DNA from: Bacteroidia bacterium
GTDB taxonomy: Bacteria > Bacteroidota > Bacteroidia > Chitinophagales > JAUHXS01
Length of the DNA: 64,000 bases
Direction: 5' to 3'
Assembly (NCBI GenBank): GCA_030426955.1
Contig: JAUHXS010000002.1
Span: 434,001 to 498,000, forward strand
Shown: piece by piece, positions 53,359 through 62,908 of the stretch
Layout of the letters: every line of letters begins with the position of its first letter
Numbering within the stretch: position 1 is the first letter of the stretch
Program-made: the position numbers and the translations under genes
Notes under the pieces: model-generated
What the model was told of the DNA's origin: nothing
What the model saw: only the letters and a program-made list of their open reading frames with translations
Database searches by the model: none

Positions 53359-54666
53359 TTAGAGAGCTAATTTAATGATCTCTTCGTATAGCCATCTCCA
53401 ACGCTTTCCTGCAGAAGTATCGCCTAGTGTATTGTTATGAAACAAAGTAGAGAATGTGGCATTAACCGATTTTACTGTTTCGATTATAGGCTTTGTAAGT
53501 TCTAAAGCTTCCTCTGGGGACACTTTTAAGTAAAACTGAAAAGTTGCATCCATAATCGAGAAAGGGTTTACTTTTAGGCTGGTTGGCATTTCTAAGTCTA
53601 AGTTGTAAAAGTAAAATGGCGTAGCAGTACTTGCTCTAAATCCGATATTGGAAGCATAGCCCATTGAGAAATCTTCTAAAACATCTGAATGTAATAAATT
53701 TTGATAAGTCTTCGGAATTTCCAATTTCAAAAAGTGCTGCCTACTTTTCTTTGGTTCCCTTTTTAATATCTCAGACAACCTTTTAATTTCTTTAGTCAAA
53801 ACTGTAAAGTCAGAATTTGATGCATAAGAAGGGTGTATGCCTATTTCTGCATAATCTGCTGTTGACTTAATGAGTTCTTGAAACTGGGGATCTCTGTAAG
53901 AAATGTTTTTATCATACTCTCCATAGTCGCCTACTAAAAAGAAATAAATGGGCTTGAGTTGATATTTGTTTTGCAAATTAAGTAGGTATTCATAACTGTC
54001 AAATGGGTCTTTTTGACTGTGCAAAAGCACTTTGGTTCGCTCTGATATCTCTGTAACGTTTCCATCTAATAGTGCCTTGGCATAACCTCCAATATTCCTT
54101 ACAATGCCTTTACTGCTATAGGCATAAGCACTATCAATATCATAAGTTGGACAAAAAGAGTAAGCTCTATCCTTGAACAGTCCTTTTGAGCGCGGATATG
54201 TACTTATAATAAGTTCTTTGATCTTAAGCGACCAAATATCAATAAGCGGTGTTTGTAGAAAATCATTTTTTATCGCCAGACTTTCTGCAGCAGGAAATCT
54301 ACCTAATTGATCTTTATAGTGAGGTAGGTACTCTTCGTATCGTGTAATGAGGTAGAAGCTTGTAGCAAAAGGATCGTAGGGTAGTGCTGATTTGTCATTT
54401 GTTTTGAAAAAAGCTTTACCCTCTTTGGATTCAAATACTTCAATGCTTTGTTCCTTCACCTTTTTTTCAAAAAGGAGAGGTGTGGCAAAGAAAAAAAGTT
54501 CGGTTCCTACGGGTTGGTTGGCATATGATATTTTTACACCCGTTTCTTTTTTGAAACCCTTTTCATCAGAGGTAAGGGTATACTCAGACTGCAAAATACT
54601 TTTAAAAATTACATCAAAAGTATACCTTATTCGATTGTTAACCTGAGGAACATAAATGCTGATCAT
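53359..54666 (-). CDS. Polysaccharide deacetylase-like protein
   Basis: A 435-residue protein of the NodB-related superfamily as found in Bacteroidota. FCPTYDIDSAYAY carries the metal-binding Asp, and EIGIHPSYASNSDF and FSTLFHNNTLGD fit the family's His/Asp regions. No signal peptide is seen. Family members hydrolyse acetyl groups from sugars; substrate and activity here are unproven. Overlaps the stop of the 3-hydroxyacyl-CoA dehydrogenase gene by 1 nt. Confidence 0.78.
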   Translation of the reverse strand: MISIYVPQVNNRIRYTFDVIFKSILQSEYTLTSDEKGFKKETGVKISYANQPVGTELFFFATPLLFEKKVKEQSIEVFESKEGKAFFKTNDKSALPYDPFATSFYLITRYEEYLPHYKDQLGRFPAAESLAIKNDFLQTPLIDIWSLKIKELIISTYPRSKGLFKDRAYSFCPTYDIDSAYAYSSKGIVRNIGGYAKALLDGNVTEISERTKVLLHSQKDPFDSYEYLLNLQNKYQLKPIYFFLVGDYGEYDKNISYRDPQFQELIKSTADYAEIGIHPSYASNSDFTVLTKEIKRLSEILKREPKKSRQHFLKLEIPKTYQNLLHSDVLEDFSMGYASNIGFRASTATPFYFYNLDLEMPTSLKVNPFSIMDATFQFYLKVSPEEALELTKPIIETVKSVNATFSTLFHNNTLGDTSAGKRWRWLYEEIIKLAL

Positions 54667-55340
54667 TATTTATAAAAGCATTCTTCTTTTAAGTACTTGG
54701 TTTTTAATAAAGGGCATATTTTATAGCGCTCATCTCTAGTATCGTTATAAAGAGCCAATAGCGTTTCATAAACGTCTTTTATGCCTATCTTATCTGCCCA
54801 TTCAAATGGTCCTTGTGGATAGTTTGTGCCAAGTTTCATGCCAAGATCTATATCTTCTATGGAAGCTGTTCCTTCTTGTAGTGTATAACAAGCCTCATTT
54901 ATTATCATAAGTACCACTCTCGGCGTAATCATGCCAACTCTATCTTTTATTAACAAAATATCTACATCAATTGATTTAAAAACTTCTTCAATCGCACTTT
55001 TGTCCTTGTCATTATATAACCCTATTTCTAAAGCATTTCTATTGATAAAAGTAGGTAAGCAATTCATGCCAACAAAAGTAGATTTCATTTCAAAACCAGA
55101 TAGCATAGATGCTAATTGTCTTTTTACAGAACACCCAACAATAATTTTATTTTCTAATGTTGTATATGTTTCAATTCGATTCGGGTTGTCGTCAAGGTTT
55201 AAATCGAATATTATATCTGCTGAAGGGAGATTGCTTGCAGCATTTTCATCTAACGATTCATGACAATTCAAATCTAAATCTGTAAACCGTGCTTTTAACT
55301 CTTCTGCTCGTTTTGTATCGCCAATAAGGACTATGTTCAT
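54666..55340 (-). CDS. 3-hydroxyacyl-CoA dehydrogenase-like protein
   Basis: A 224-residue protein. The N-terminus is a weak Rossmann-like beta-alpha unit (MNIVLIGDTKRAEELKARF). The C-terminal part carries the dimerisation domain of 3-hydroxyacyl-CoA dehydrogenases: MITPRVVLMIINEACYTLQE, DIDLGMKLGTNYPQGPFEW. It is shorter than the usual 280-300 residues and lacks a clear GxGxxG, so NAD binding is doubtful. Function may differ from fatty-acid oxidation. Sits between the PgpH-like gene and the deacetylase-like gene in one operon. Confidence 0.8.
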   Translation of the reverse strand: MNIVLIGDTKRAEELKARFTDLDLNCHESLDENAASNLPSADIIFDLNLDDNPNRIETYTTLENKIIVGCSVKRQLASMLSGFEMKSTFVGMNCLPTFINRNALEIGLYNDKDKSAIEEVFKSIDVDILLIKDRVGMITPRVVLMIINEACYTLQEGTASIEDIDLGMKLGTNYPQGPFEWADKIGIKDVYETLLALYNDTRDERYKICPLLKTKYLKEECFYK

Positions 55341-55342
55341 GC

Positions 55343-57421
55343 TTATTTGGTTTGTTCAGGATAAGCAATCCTGACGTGATAAATATTTTTAACCATGTGC
55401 TTAAAAGTCTTTTTAATCATGGTAATATCTTTAAAGGTTATATCGCAGTTGGCAAACTGATTACTCTCCATTTGATGATTGATAATATTTTCAATCAGCT
55501 TATCAATATCTTCAGCTGCGGGGTTTTTTAGACTTTTAGAAGCTGCTTCTACGGCATCCGACATCATTAATATGGCAGTTTCCTTAGAAAATGGAGCGGG
55601 ACCTGGGTATCTAAATCTATCTTCATCAACTGACTTTTCTGGAAAGTTTTTAAGATGAGATCGGTAAAAGTATTCAACACGCATGGTACCATGATGTGTA
55701 CGGATAAAATCAATGATAGCACCTGGAAGTCGATATTTTTTTGCCAGGTCAATGCCATCTCGTACATGTTTGATGATTATTTGGGCACTTTCCTCAAACT
55801 GTAAGTCATCATGAGGATTACTCTCTGTATTTTGATTCTCTATAAAATAAATGGCATTATTCATTTTGCCTATATCATGATATAGGGCTGCCACTTTTAC
55901 TAGCATAGCGTTGGCGCCCACTTCATTGGCAGCAGCTTCTGCTAAATTACTAACTTGTAAAGAGTGCTGAAATGTTCCTGGAGCTTTGATAGACAGTTGC
56001 TTTAAAAGTGGCTTGTTTAAATCTGCCAACTCAACTAATGTGATTTCAGAAATTAAACCAAATGCTCTCTCGAAAATGGGAATAAGTGGATATGCCAACA
56101 ACACAAGAAGTACATTTACTCCTAGCCAAGCATAGTCACCCCACATAATGGCATCAAAAGTGCCTTTTTGTATTAATGTTAAGGCAAAGTATCCAGTCAC
56201 GTATGTTAAAAGAACCAATGCCGCAGAAACAAAAAATTGAGACCAATATCTTGCATTAATATTAGCAAAAAGTGCAGCCATTCCTGCAATAAGGTGTAAG
56301 AATAAAAAGCTGAATTTTTCAGGTAGAATAAAGCCCGCAATTAGTACGATGATAATATGGGTAAACAATGCTAGGCGTGCGCCGAAGAAGGTTCTCAATA
56401 CAATAGGTACAATGCAAAATGGTAATACATAGTAACTCGGTAAGTTGGCTTCCACTGCCCAATGAAAAGTATAAGACATCAGTAAAATGAGTAATAAAAC
56501 AAAGCTTAAGTCTTTAACACTTAAGAATAACTCTTTATAAAAAAGGTAAATAAACAAGGTGTAAAATGTAATAACCAGAGCAATCAATATAAAATAGCCG
56601 AATGCAATAGTTTTATTAGTGTCTTCTCCTGTAATGCTTTTGGTGTATTCTGCTTTAAACGATTGTAGAATGGCGTACCTTGACTTATCTACAATTACTC
56701 CTTTGGAGATAATACTTTCTCCTTCTTGAACAACGCCTCTAGTAGTTGATATGTTGTCAATGGCCTCATTTTTAATGTCCTCTGTCGTTTTTTTGTCGTA
56801 AGTGATGTTGTATGTTATCGCATTTTCTATAATTGGAATGAGAAAGTCAGCATCTAGTTCTTTGGAACTGTTTAAACTGTCAATTACTATTTGATAGGCA
56901 TCTTTTATCGTGTAAAAGCTTTTTAGATATACTGATTCTGCTATGTTGTTTCTTAAAAGGTTGATTTTTAAGTTATCTCCTTCACGATGAATTGGAGCAA
57001 CTTTTATGAGACCTTTATTATATAAAAGCTCAAGTAGTTCAATACCTTTTGTTACATGGTTCGTGGAATCTTCAAGGCTGAAGTTCAATGAGTCTCGCAA
57101 TGCCTGAAACTGGTTATTGAAAGATTGAGTAAACTTCAACTGATTTTCCTCTGCAATCTCTTTTTTATATGAATAGTAAGGTGTAATAGAAGATAGTACT
57201 TCAGCTTTTTCAGCTTCCAGATTTTCAGGCGTTTTTTGAATAGCAAAGTTAAATGGTGCAATTAAGTTTTTGTGTTTCCAGGGTTTTCCTAGGCTAAATT
57301 CGTACTCAAATTCGCCAACTTTAGGTATCCAATTGGTAATAACTAGTGCCGTTAACAACAATAATAGATATCTGAGAATATCTTGATGGCGATTGATAAA
57401 AAAAGAAGAAATTTTTTTCAA
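55343..57421 (-). CDS. Membrane HD-domain phosphohydrolase (PgpH-like, probable c-di-AMP phosphodiesterase)
   Basis: A 692-residue protein with an extracytoplasmic 7TMR-HDED sensor region, several transmembrane helices (about residues 275-460) and a C-terminal HD domain with LYHDIGK and FQHSLQVSNLAE, RTHHGTMRVEYFYR. PgpH enzymes cleave c-di-AMP. The start at 57421 (TTG, MKKISSFFINRHQD) fits family N-termini better than a longer TTG at 57481. A -7 box lies between the two starts, 28 nt before 57421, so the longer form would not be transcribed from it. First gene of the leftward operon. Confidence 0.9.
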   Translation of the reverse strand: MKKISSFFINRHQDILRYLLLLLTALVITNWIPKVGEFEYEFSLGKPWKHKNLIAPFNFAIQKTPENLEAEKAEVLSSITPYYSYKKEIAEENQLKFTQSFNNQFQALRDSLNFSLEDSTNHVTKGIELLELLYNKGLIKVAPIHREGDNLKINLLRNNIAESVYLKSFYTIKDAYQIVIDSLNSSKELDADFLIPIIENAITYNITYDKKTTEDIKNEAIDNISTTRGVVQEGESIISKGVIVDKSRYAILQSFKAEYTKSITGEDTNKTIAFGYFILIALVITFYTLFIYLFYKELFLSVKDLSFVLLLILLMSYTFHWAVEANLPSYYVLPFCIVPIVLRTFFGARLALFTHIIIVLIAGFILPEKFSFLFLHLIAGMAALFANINARYWSQFFVSAALVLLTYVTGYFALTLIQKGTFDAIMWGDYAWLGVNVLLVLLAYPLIPIFERAFGLISEITLVELADLNKPLLKQLSIKAPGTFQHSLQVSNLAEAAANEVGANAMLVKVAALYHDIGKMNNAIYFIENQNTESNPHDDLQFEESAQIIIKHVRDGIDLAKKYRLPGAIIDFIRTHHGTMRVEYFYRSHLKNFPEKSVDEDRFRYPGPAPFSKETAILMMSDAVEAASKSLKNPAAEDIDKLIENIINHQMESNQFANCDITFKDITMIKKTFKHMVKNIYHVRIAYPEQTK

Positions 57422-57449
57422 CGTTGCTATTTTTGAAAAGATTCGAAGA

Positions 57450-57457
57450 CAAAAATA
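57450..57457 (-). promoter_or_regulatory. -7 promoter box for the PgpH-like gene
   Basis: TATTTTTG (minus) matches TAnnTTTG, 28 nt before the TTG start at 57421. A second match, TATTTTTG at 57485-57492, lies further upstream. Confidence 0.45.
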
Positions 57458-57521
57458 CCGTATTGAACCGTGATTATGCAATAGAAGTCAAAAATAATAT
57501 ATTCTATTGCATTAACGCGAG

Positions 57522-57631
57522 TTAACCCCGATATAGAAATTCACCATTGTGGTTATAATCAAAATGGTTGAAGTTCTCTATCGCTATACATCGGAAAAAT
57601 ATTTATTTTTCTGATGTATAGGTCGGGTTAA
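57522..57631. repeat. 110-bp multi-hairpin element in the PgpH/thiolase divergent region
   Basis: The outer arms are TTAACCC (57522) and GGGTTAA (57625). Inside are an imperfect hairpin (GATATAGAAATTCACCATT / AATGGTTGAAGTTCTCTATC) and a long 18-bp stem at 57584-57621 (CTATACATCGGAAAAATA with loop TT) containing one G-T wobble. The whole could fold as a three-way junction. No other copy is in the window. Confidence 0.6.
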
Positions 57632-57636
57632 AAACT

Positions 57637-57644
57637 TATTTTTG
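57637..57644 (+). promoter_or_regulatory. -7 promoter box for the thiolase gene
   Basis: TATTTTTG matches TAnnTTTG, 39 nt before the ATG at 57684 and just outside the multi-hairpin element. Confidence 0.5.
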
Positions 57645-57683
57645 ACAAGAATTGTTACTAAGGTAAAAATATAAAGAAACATT

Positions 57684-58862
57684 ATGCAAGAAGTTTATAT
57701 CATTTCTGCGGTAAGAACGCCAATGGGAAGTTTTGGAGGAGCTTTGTCTGGTGTAAAGGCAACTCAATTGGGAGCAACAGCAATTAAAGGTGCTATAGAA
57801 AAAGCTGGGATAGATGCAAAGGAGGTAGATGAGGTCTTTATGGGCAATGTTTTACAAGCTAATTTAGGTCAGGCTCCCGCTAGGCAGGCCGCTATTTATG
57901 CTGGTATTGGAGATAATGTACCCTGTACAACCATTAATAAGGTTTGTGCCTCAGGAATGAAGTCCATTATGTTTGCTGCACAAAGCATCATGACAGGAGA
58001 TAACGATGTTGTTATAGCTGGAGGCATGGAAAATATGTCTGCAGTTCCATATTATTTGGATAAGGCAAGAAATGGTTATAGGCTTGGAAATGGAGCTCTT
58101 ATAGATGGCTTAGTAGGTGATGGGTTGACCGACGTGTACAACAATTATCATATGGGAAATGCTGCTGAACTTTGTTCTAAAGAATGCAATATATCCAGAG
58201 AAGAACAGGATGCTTATGCCATTGAATCTTACAATCGTTCCGCATCAGCATGGAGTGCTGGAAAATTTCAAGATGAAATTGTATTAGTAGAAGTTCCGCA
58301 AAGGAAAGGAGATCCAATTATTGTAAGTGAGGATGAGGAGTATAAGAATGTAAAAATGGAAAAGATCCCTCAACTAAGACCTGTATTTCAAAAAGAGGGT
58401 ACGGTAACGGCTGCTAATGCCTCTACATTAAATGATGGTGCGGCTGCATTAGTATTAATGAGCAAAGAAAAAGCAGAAGCTTTGGGTGTGAAACCAATTG
58501 CAAAAGTGGTAAGTTATGCTGATGCAGCACAAGCTCCAGAATGGTTTACTACAGCGCCTGCGAAAGCATTACCAAAGGCTGTGTCAAAAGCCAATCTTAC
58601 TTTTGATGATATTGATTACTTTGAAATTAATGAAGCATTTTCAGTAGTAGCATTAGCTAATAATAAGGAACTGAAACTAGATGCAAGTAAAGTAAATGTG
58701 AATGGCGGCGCCGTATCCTTAGGTCATCCGCTAGGGTGTTCTGGAGCAAGAATAGTGGTTACTCTGATTAACGTGTTAAAGCAAAATAGTGCCAAGTACG
58801 GTGCTACTGGAATTTGTAATGGTGGAGGTGGTGCCTCTGCAATGGTCATAGAAAACTTATAA
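57684..58862 (+). CDS. Acetyl-CoA C-acyltransferase (thiolase)
   Basis: A 392-residue thiolase. Acyl-binding nucleophile C88 is in NKVCASGMKSIM, H348 is in SLGHPLGCSG, and C378 is in GICNGGGG; the NEAFSVVALA segment is also present. All active-site residues are intact. It condenses or cleaves acetyl-CoA units; biosynthetic (acetoacetyl-CoA) and degradative types cannot be told apart here. Cytoplasmic tetramer. No other beta-oxidation gene is adjacent. Confidence 0.95.
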   Translation: MQEVYIISAVRTPMGSFGGALSGVKATQLGATAIKGAIEKAGIDAKEVDEVFMGNVLQANLGQAPARQAAIYAGIGDNVPCTTINKVCASGMKSIMFAAQSIMTGDNDVVIAGGMENMSAVPYYLDKARNGYRLGNGALIDGLVGDGLTDVYNNYHMGNAAELCSKECNISREEQDAYAIESYNRSASAWSAGKFQDEIVLVEVPQRKGDPIIVSEDEEYKNVKMEKIPQLRPVFQKEGTVTAANASTLNDGAAALVLMSKEKAEALGVKPIAKVVSYADAAQAPEWFTTAPAKALPKAVSKANLTFDDIDYFEINEAFSVVALANNKELKLDASKVNVNGGAVSLGHPLGCSGARIVVTLINVLKQNSAKYGATGICNGGGGASAMVIENL

Positions 58863-58905
58863 CAGTCATACACTATATCTGATTCTAATTCGTTTTATTA
58901 CAGGT

Positions 58906-59808
58906 ATGGCAAAGAGTTGGCTCTTATTGATCTTTCTTTCTTGCAATTTTTCATTGTTAATAGCTCAAAAAAGCCTGGAAGCATATGAACAAGAGATTCA
59001 GGCTTATGCGGATACGATGATGATTGGTATGTCTGAGTTCCAAAGGCTCAATGCCTGTTATAAACTCATTCCTAAGCTCGTAAAAGCGTTAAAAGAGCCT
59101 AATTCCTTTGAATACCCTTTTGATAAAGTAGGAACGATATCCATTTTAACAGCCTCAGATCAATCATTCAGAGTCTTTTCCTGGCAAGTTTTAAGAGATA
59201 ATGCTACTGTAAGACATTTTGGAGCCATTCAGATGAATAATAAGGATAGCCTAGCACTGTTTCCCTTCTTTGATGCCTCAGATTTTACAGATAGCGTTGA
59301 GAAAAAGGTGCTAGATTACAAGGAATGGTATGGCTGTATTTATTATAAATTGCTTGAAGAAAAGTTTTTTGGTAAAACATACTATACCCTGTTAGGATGG
59401 GATGCAAATGACTCTAAGAGTGATAAAAAAATTATAGAGCCTTTGACCTTTAAAGAAGGCAAACCCGTTTTTGGTAAACCTATAATCGTGCATAATAAAG
59501 ATAGCGTTCATACTAGGTTTATTCTTGAATATAAAGATGGAGAAGAACGTCAGGTAGAAGATCAAGAGGGGCGAATTATTACTTATGAGGAGTCTGTTAG
59601 TGTTGGGTTGAATTATGACGATGAATTAAAGAGTATACTATTTGATCACTTAATTCCTGAGACTCCTTTAACCAAAGGGCAGTATAATACATATGTGCCA
59701 GATGGTAGCTACAGTGCATTTGAGTTTAAAAGAGGGAAATGGCGATTTGTCGATAAGGTATTTGATCAAACATTTTCTGAGCCTCCAGGACCAAATACCC
59801 AGCAGTAA
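58906..59808 (+). CDS. Exported protein of unknown function
   Basis: A 300-residue protein with a signal peptide (MAKSWLLLIFLSCNFSLLIAQ). The mature part is of mixed alpha/beta character with many aromatic residues (FYTLLGWDANDSKSDKKIIE, KRGKWRFVDKVF). No family recognised. It lies 43 nt after the thiolase, on the same strand, and is convergent with the peptide-binding lipoprotein, with stops 1 nt apart. Possibly periplasmic or outer-membrane associated. Confidence 0.75.
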   Translation: MAKSWLLLIFLSCNFSLLIAQKSLEAYEQEIQAYADTMMIGMSEFQRLNACYKLIPKLVKALKEPNSFEYPFDKVGTISILTASDQSFRVFSWQVLRDNATVRHFGAIQMNNKDSLALFPFFDASDFTDSVEKKVLDYKEWYGCIYYKLLEEKFFGKTYYTLLGWDANDSKSDKKIIEPLTFKEGKPVFGKPIIVHNKDSVHTRFILEYKDGEERQVEDQEGRIITYEESVSVGLNYDDELKSILFDHLIPETPLTKGQYNTYVPDGSYSAFEFKRGKWRFVDKVFDQTFSEPPGPNTQQ

Positions 59809-61608
59809 TTAAGATTTTTTTGCCTGTTCAATAGCTTTCTTTTTTGCCGCCTCTTCTGTTTTTGTAAAATCAATCCATACTCTAGAAAAATCCCTATACT
59901 GTATTGGATTATTTGGAAAACCTCTTATGTCAGGTTGTAGAATTCTATAATTTTCATCATACCATAATATTAACAAAGGGGCGTCCTCCATTGCTTCAAT
60001 TTCTGCCTGTAAGAAGTATTCATTGCTAGAAGTTTTTGTCTTTGCACGAAGTCCCAACTCATAGAACTGATCAAATTTTTCATTTCTGTATCTTGAAGTA
60101 TTAGGATAGGAAGGTTGATGAAGACTTTTAGGTACGTTTACACCGTATAATAAGCTTAAGAAGTTTTCTGGACTTGCGAAGTCTGCTACCCAGCCAGAAC
60201 GAGCAAGTTGAAAATTCCCATTTCTAGTCTTTACAAGTTTATCATTAAGGGATATTGTATTTATTCTCAAATCAATATTTAAATGTTTTTTAAGTTGTCT
60301 TTTTACTTCGTTGGCAACAGCTATATGTATGCCCCCACCTTTATTGACTTGTAGTGTTATTGTTCCAATATCTGAACCGTCATTATATCCTGCTTTCTTT
60401 AAATATTTTTTGGCTTGATCAATATTTAGCTCATATCCAGATATTTGCGTGACGTCATAATCTTGTAGAACAGGAGGGGTTATGCCATATATTCCAGGTG
60501 CATAGCCCGCTCCATCTAGAATCATATCTAAGATAAGTTGTCTATTAATTGCGTAAGAGAGTGCTTTTCGCAGGTTTTTATTAGCAAATACACCATCAGC
60601 AGTCATGAATTCATAAAATTGAGCAATCATTTCTGGAGTTCTTTGTTGTATGTACTCCTTTGGCTCTATTGCTCCTTGGGTAAAGTCAACCTCAATAATA
60701 TCTATAATATCACTAGTAGATATTTGGTAGACCATATCGATAGTTTCAGATAAGAATAGGTCAACTTCCTTTGCCTTATCGTTGATGAAAAATATTTCTA
60801 GCGTATCTAGAAATGGCAACTTGTTGTTATGCTCATCAAAAATGTAATAATTATCATTTTTAATCAATGTCAAGGATGTATCTTCTTGGATATTAGTCAG
60901 CTTAAAAGCTCCAGTGCCGACGGTCACACGTTCTCCATAAGCTTGAAAAGCTTCTTCTGGATAGACATAGCAATACTGCATACAAAGTAAATATAGAAAA
61001 TCATGATATGGCTGTGTTAGTCTTATTTGGAAAGTCGTTTCACTTAATGCCTTTATCCCCTCTAAAGGTACTTCATCAAGCTTTTTGCGCTGTAGGCTTT
61101 TGTTGAAAAAATCATTTGCACCAACCACTTTATCTTTAAATATAATTTCAAATGCTTGTCTATTTTCTTTAGTGCATAATCGCCTATAGCACTTTTCAAA
61201 ATCTTTTGCATTAACCAAACGACCTTTACCATTCTTAAAACATTTATCATCATGGAAATAAACATCATTACGCAAATTGAATGTATAAACTGTTCCTGAT
61301 GAGTCAATTGTGTAAGATGCTGTTATGGCGTTAAGCACTTCATTGTCTATATTAGAAGCATCTAGCTTTACTAGACCTTCATAAATTTGGGATGCGATTC
61401 TATGTGTTATTGCATCCGTTATTTGAGGAGGATATAAAGTACCAATAAAATCTGGTTCATTAAGGCTGAACTTGCCACCATAGTATTTATCTCCCTTGCC
61501 TAGGTAATAAGCTTTTGTTTTAGAGCCTTGTTGATCTAAGTTGCAACTAACAAGGGTAAACCCAGCTAGAATACATATGAAGAAATATATAGTTGCGTTT
61601 TTTATCAA
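59809..61608 (-). CDS. ABC transporter substrate-binding lipoprotein, family 5 (peptide/oligopeptide type)
   Basis: A 599-residue lipoprotein with Cys at residue 22 (LAGFTLVSC). The fold is SBP_bac_5: ITHRIASQIYEGLVKLD, VYTFNLRNDVYFHDD, LRKALSYAINRQLIL, ARSGWVADFASPENFL. Such proteins bind peptides or nickel and deliver them to an inner-membrane ABC permease; no permease gene is adjacent. The start is a TTG at 61608, as in the reading MIKNATIYFF; a -7 box lies 17 nt upstream. It ends in a lysine-rich tail. Confidence 0.88.
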   Translation of the reverse strand: MIKNATIYFFICILAGFTLVSCNLDQQGSKTKAYYLGKGDKYYGGKFSLNEPDFIGTLYPPQITDAITHRIASQIYEGLVKLDASNIDNEVLNAITASYTIDSSGTVYTFNLRNDVYFHDDKCFKNGKGRLVNAKDFEKCYRRLCTKENRQAFEIIFKDKVVGANDFFNKSLQRKKLDEVPLEGIKALSETTFQIRLTQPYHDFLYLLCMQYCYVYPEEAFQAYGERVTVGTGAFKLTNIQEDTSLTLIKNDNYYIFDEHNNKLPFLDTLEIFFINDKAKEVDLFLSETIDMVYQISTSDIIDIIEVDFTQGAIEPKEYIQQRTPEMIAQFYEFMTADGVFANKNLRKALSYAINRQLILDMILDGAGYAPGIYGITPPVLQDYDVTQISGYELNIDQAKKYLKKAGYNDGSDIGTITLQVNKGGGIHIAVANEVKRQLKKHLNIDLRINTISLNDKLVKTRNGNFQLARSGWVADFASPENFLSLLYGVNVPKSLHQPSYPNTSRYRNEKFDQFYELGLRAKTKTSSNEYFLQAEIEAMEDAPLLILWYDENYRILQPDIRGFPNNPIQYRDFSRVWIDFTKTEEAAKKKAIEQAKKS

Positions 61609-61625
61609 TTACGAAGCTTTATTTT

Positions 61626-61633
61626 CAAAGATA
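61626..61633 (-). promoter_or_regulatory. -7 promoter box for the substrate-binding lipoprotein
   Basis: TATCTTTG (minus) matches TAnnTTTG and ends 17 nt before the TTG start. Confidence 0.45.
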
Positions 61634-61878
61634 CTTAATTTCAGTTGTCAAAAAAAGTGAATTTGTCTGCACGAAGTGTGTCTTTGTATATTGTGATTTT
61701 TATATGTGGTAATGAATTAATATTAGACTAAAGTAAACAATGTTTGGTACGATTTTTGTATATTTATTCATTGAATTTACTTAGAAAAAAATCTAGTAAA
61801 ATTTTGAAAACAACAATAATCAAAGTAATATTGTGTATTGTGTTTTAAGCAAAATAGCTAAATACAAAAAAAAAATTA

Positions 61879-62676
61879 ATGAAAAATCTATTTAAGTTAT
61901 TCTTTACTAGCTTTTTAGCCATTTCTTTAGTGGTTGTTTCATTTGCCCAAAATGAATTAGAAGTGGATGGTACATATCAAGGTGATGAAATATACGTTCA
62001 AAACCCTTTAAATAATTCAACCAATACTTTTTGTATCAAAAAAGTGACTGTTAACAATAAGGAGCTTGAGAAAGAGCTAATAAATACAAGTGCTTTTATC
62101 ATACCTTTAGAGGGGATGCAAGTTGGCAAGTATGTTAATATCAAGATTGAGTATGATAATAACTGTAGACCAAGAGTTTTGAATGCTGAAGCATTAAGGT
62201 CTAAGGCTACTTTTGAGTTAGTTACCATCAAAGTAGAAGGTAACAAGTTGAAGTTTACTACTAAAAATGAGACTACAGAGCAACCTTTTATAGTAGAACG
62301 ATTTAAAAATAGCAAATGGACACCTATTGATGTAATTGTGGGAAAAGGTCCTGATGGGTTTAATAACTACGAGACAGAAGTAAGCCACTATACAGGTTTG
62401 AACAGGTATAGAGTAAAACAAGCGGATTTGAAACCAGGTCGTTGGAAGTTTGCACTCCCTGTAGAATTTATGAATGATAGAGAGCCAATCACCTTTTACC
62501 CAAGAAGGATATCCAAAGAGCTATTCTTTTCAGATGCAGCTGAATATGAGATTTATGACAGCTTTGGCTCTATCGTGAAAAAAGGCGTTGGAGAAAAAAT
62601 AGATCTTGAAGAGTTGGAGGCTGGCGTATACTATCTCAACTATGACGGCAGAACAGAAAAGTTTCTAAAAAAATAG
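61879..62676 (+). CDS. Exported protein with short T9SS-like C-terminal end
   Basis: A 265-residue protein with a signal peptide (FKLFFTSFLAISLVVVSFAQ). The mature part has beta-strand composition (VDGTYQGDEIYVQNPLNN, FCIKKVTVNNKELEKEL). The end, YEIYDSFGSIVKKGVGEKI then LEAGVYYLNYDGRTEKFLKK, resembles the last strands of a type A sorting domain, so export by type IX secretion is possible. Role unknown. The 270-bp region before it shows no ORF and no clear -7 box. Confidence 0.72.
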   Translation: MKNLFKLFFTSFLAISLVVVSFAQNELEVDGTYQGDEIYVQNPLNNSTNTFCIKKVTVNNKELEKELINTSAFIIPLEGMQVGKYVNIKIEYDNNCRPRVLNAEALRSKATFELVTIKVEGNKLKFTTKNETTEQPFIVERFKNSKWTPIDVIVGKGPDGFNNYETEVSHYTGLNRYRVKQADLKPGRWKFALPVEFMNDREPITFYPRRISKELFFSDAAEYEIYDSFGSIVKKGVGEKIDLEELEAGVYYLNYDGRTEKFLKK

Positions 62677-62741
62677 GTGCGTTTCTATTTATCTTTCTTC
62701 GCATATCGTGATATATTCATGAGCTAAATTCAAGAATGTTT

Positions 62742-62904
62742 TGCTAACAAAGGGAGTCGGTACTTTCTGAAAAGTTTTTCTTACTTTTCCAATTTTATAT
62801 CGATTTTTATGCACTTACTTTTTGGTTTGAAATGTACTTATTTTTAGTGAAAAAATTTCAAGTTAAGCACTTAAACCGCCATTGCTTATACACCGTGTTA
62901 GGCA
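62742..62904 (-). other. attC-like recombination site candidate
   Basis: Read leftward, the site opens with TGCCTAACA (62904-62896), 4 nt after the methyltransferase stop, and closes with TGTTAGCA (62749-62742). GCCTAAC fits the attC R'' consensus RYYYAAC. The other end gives GTTAGC rather than the full GTTRRRY. The 163-bp length and the position directly behind a gene suit an integron cassette, but no integrase is in the window. Confidence 0.4.
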
Positions 62905-62908
62905 CAGG

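Noticed and set aside
57422-57481. Longer TTG start for the PgpH-like gene
   Set aside because: The first 20 residues are not family-like and a -7 box lies inside them.
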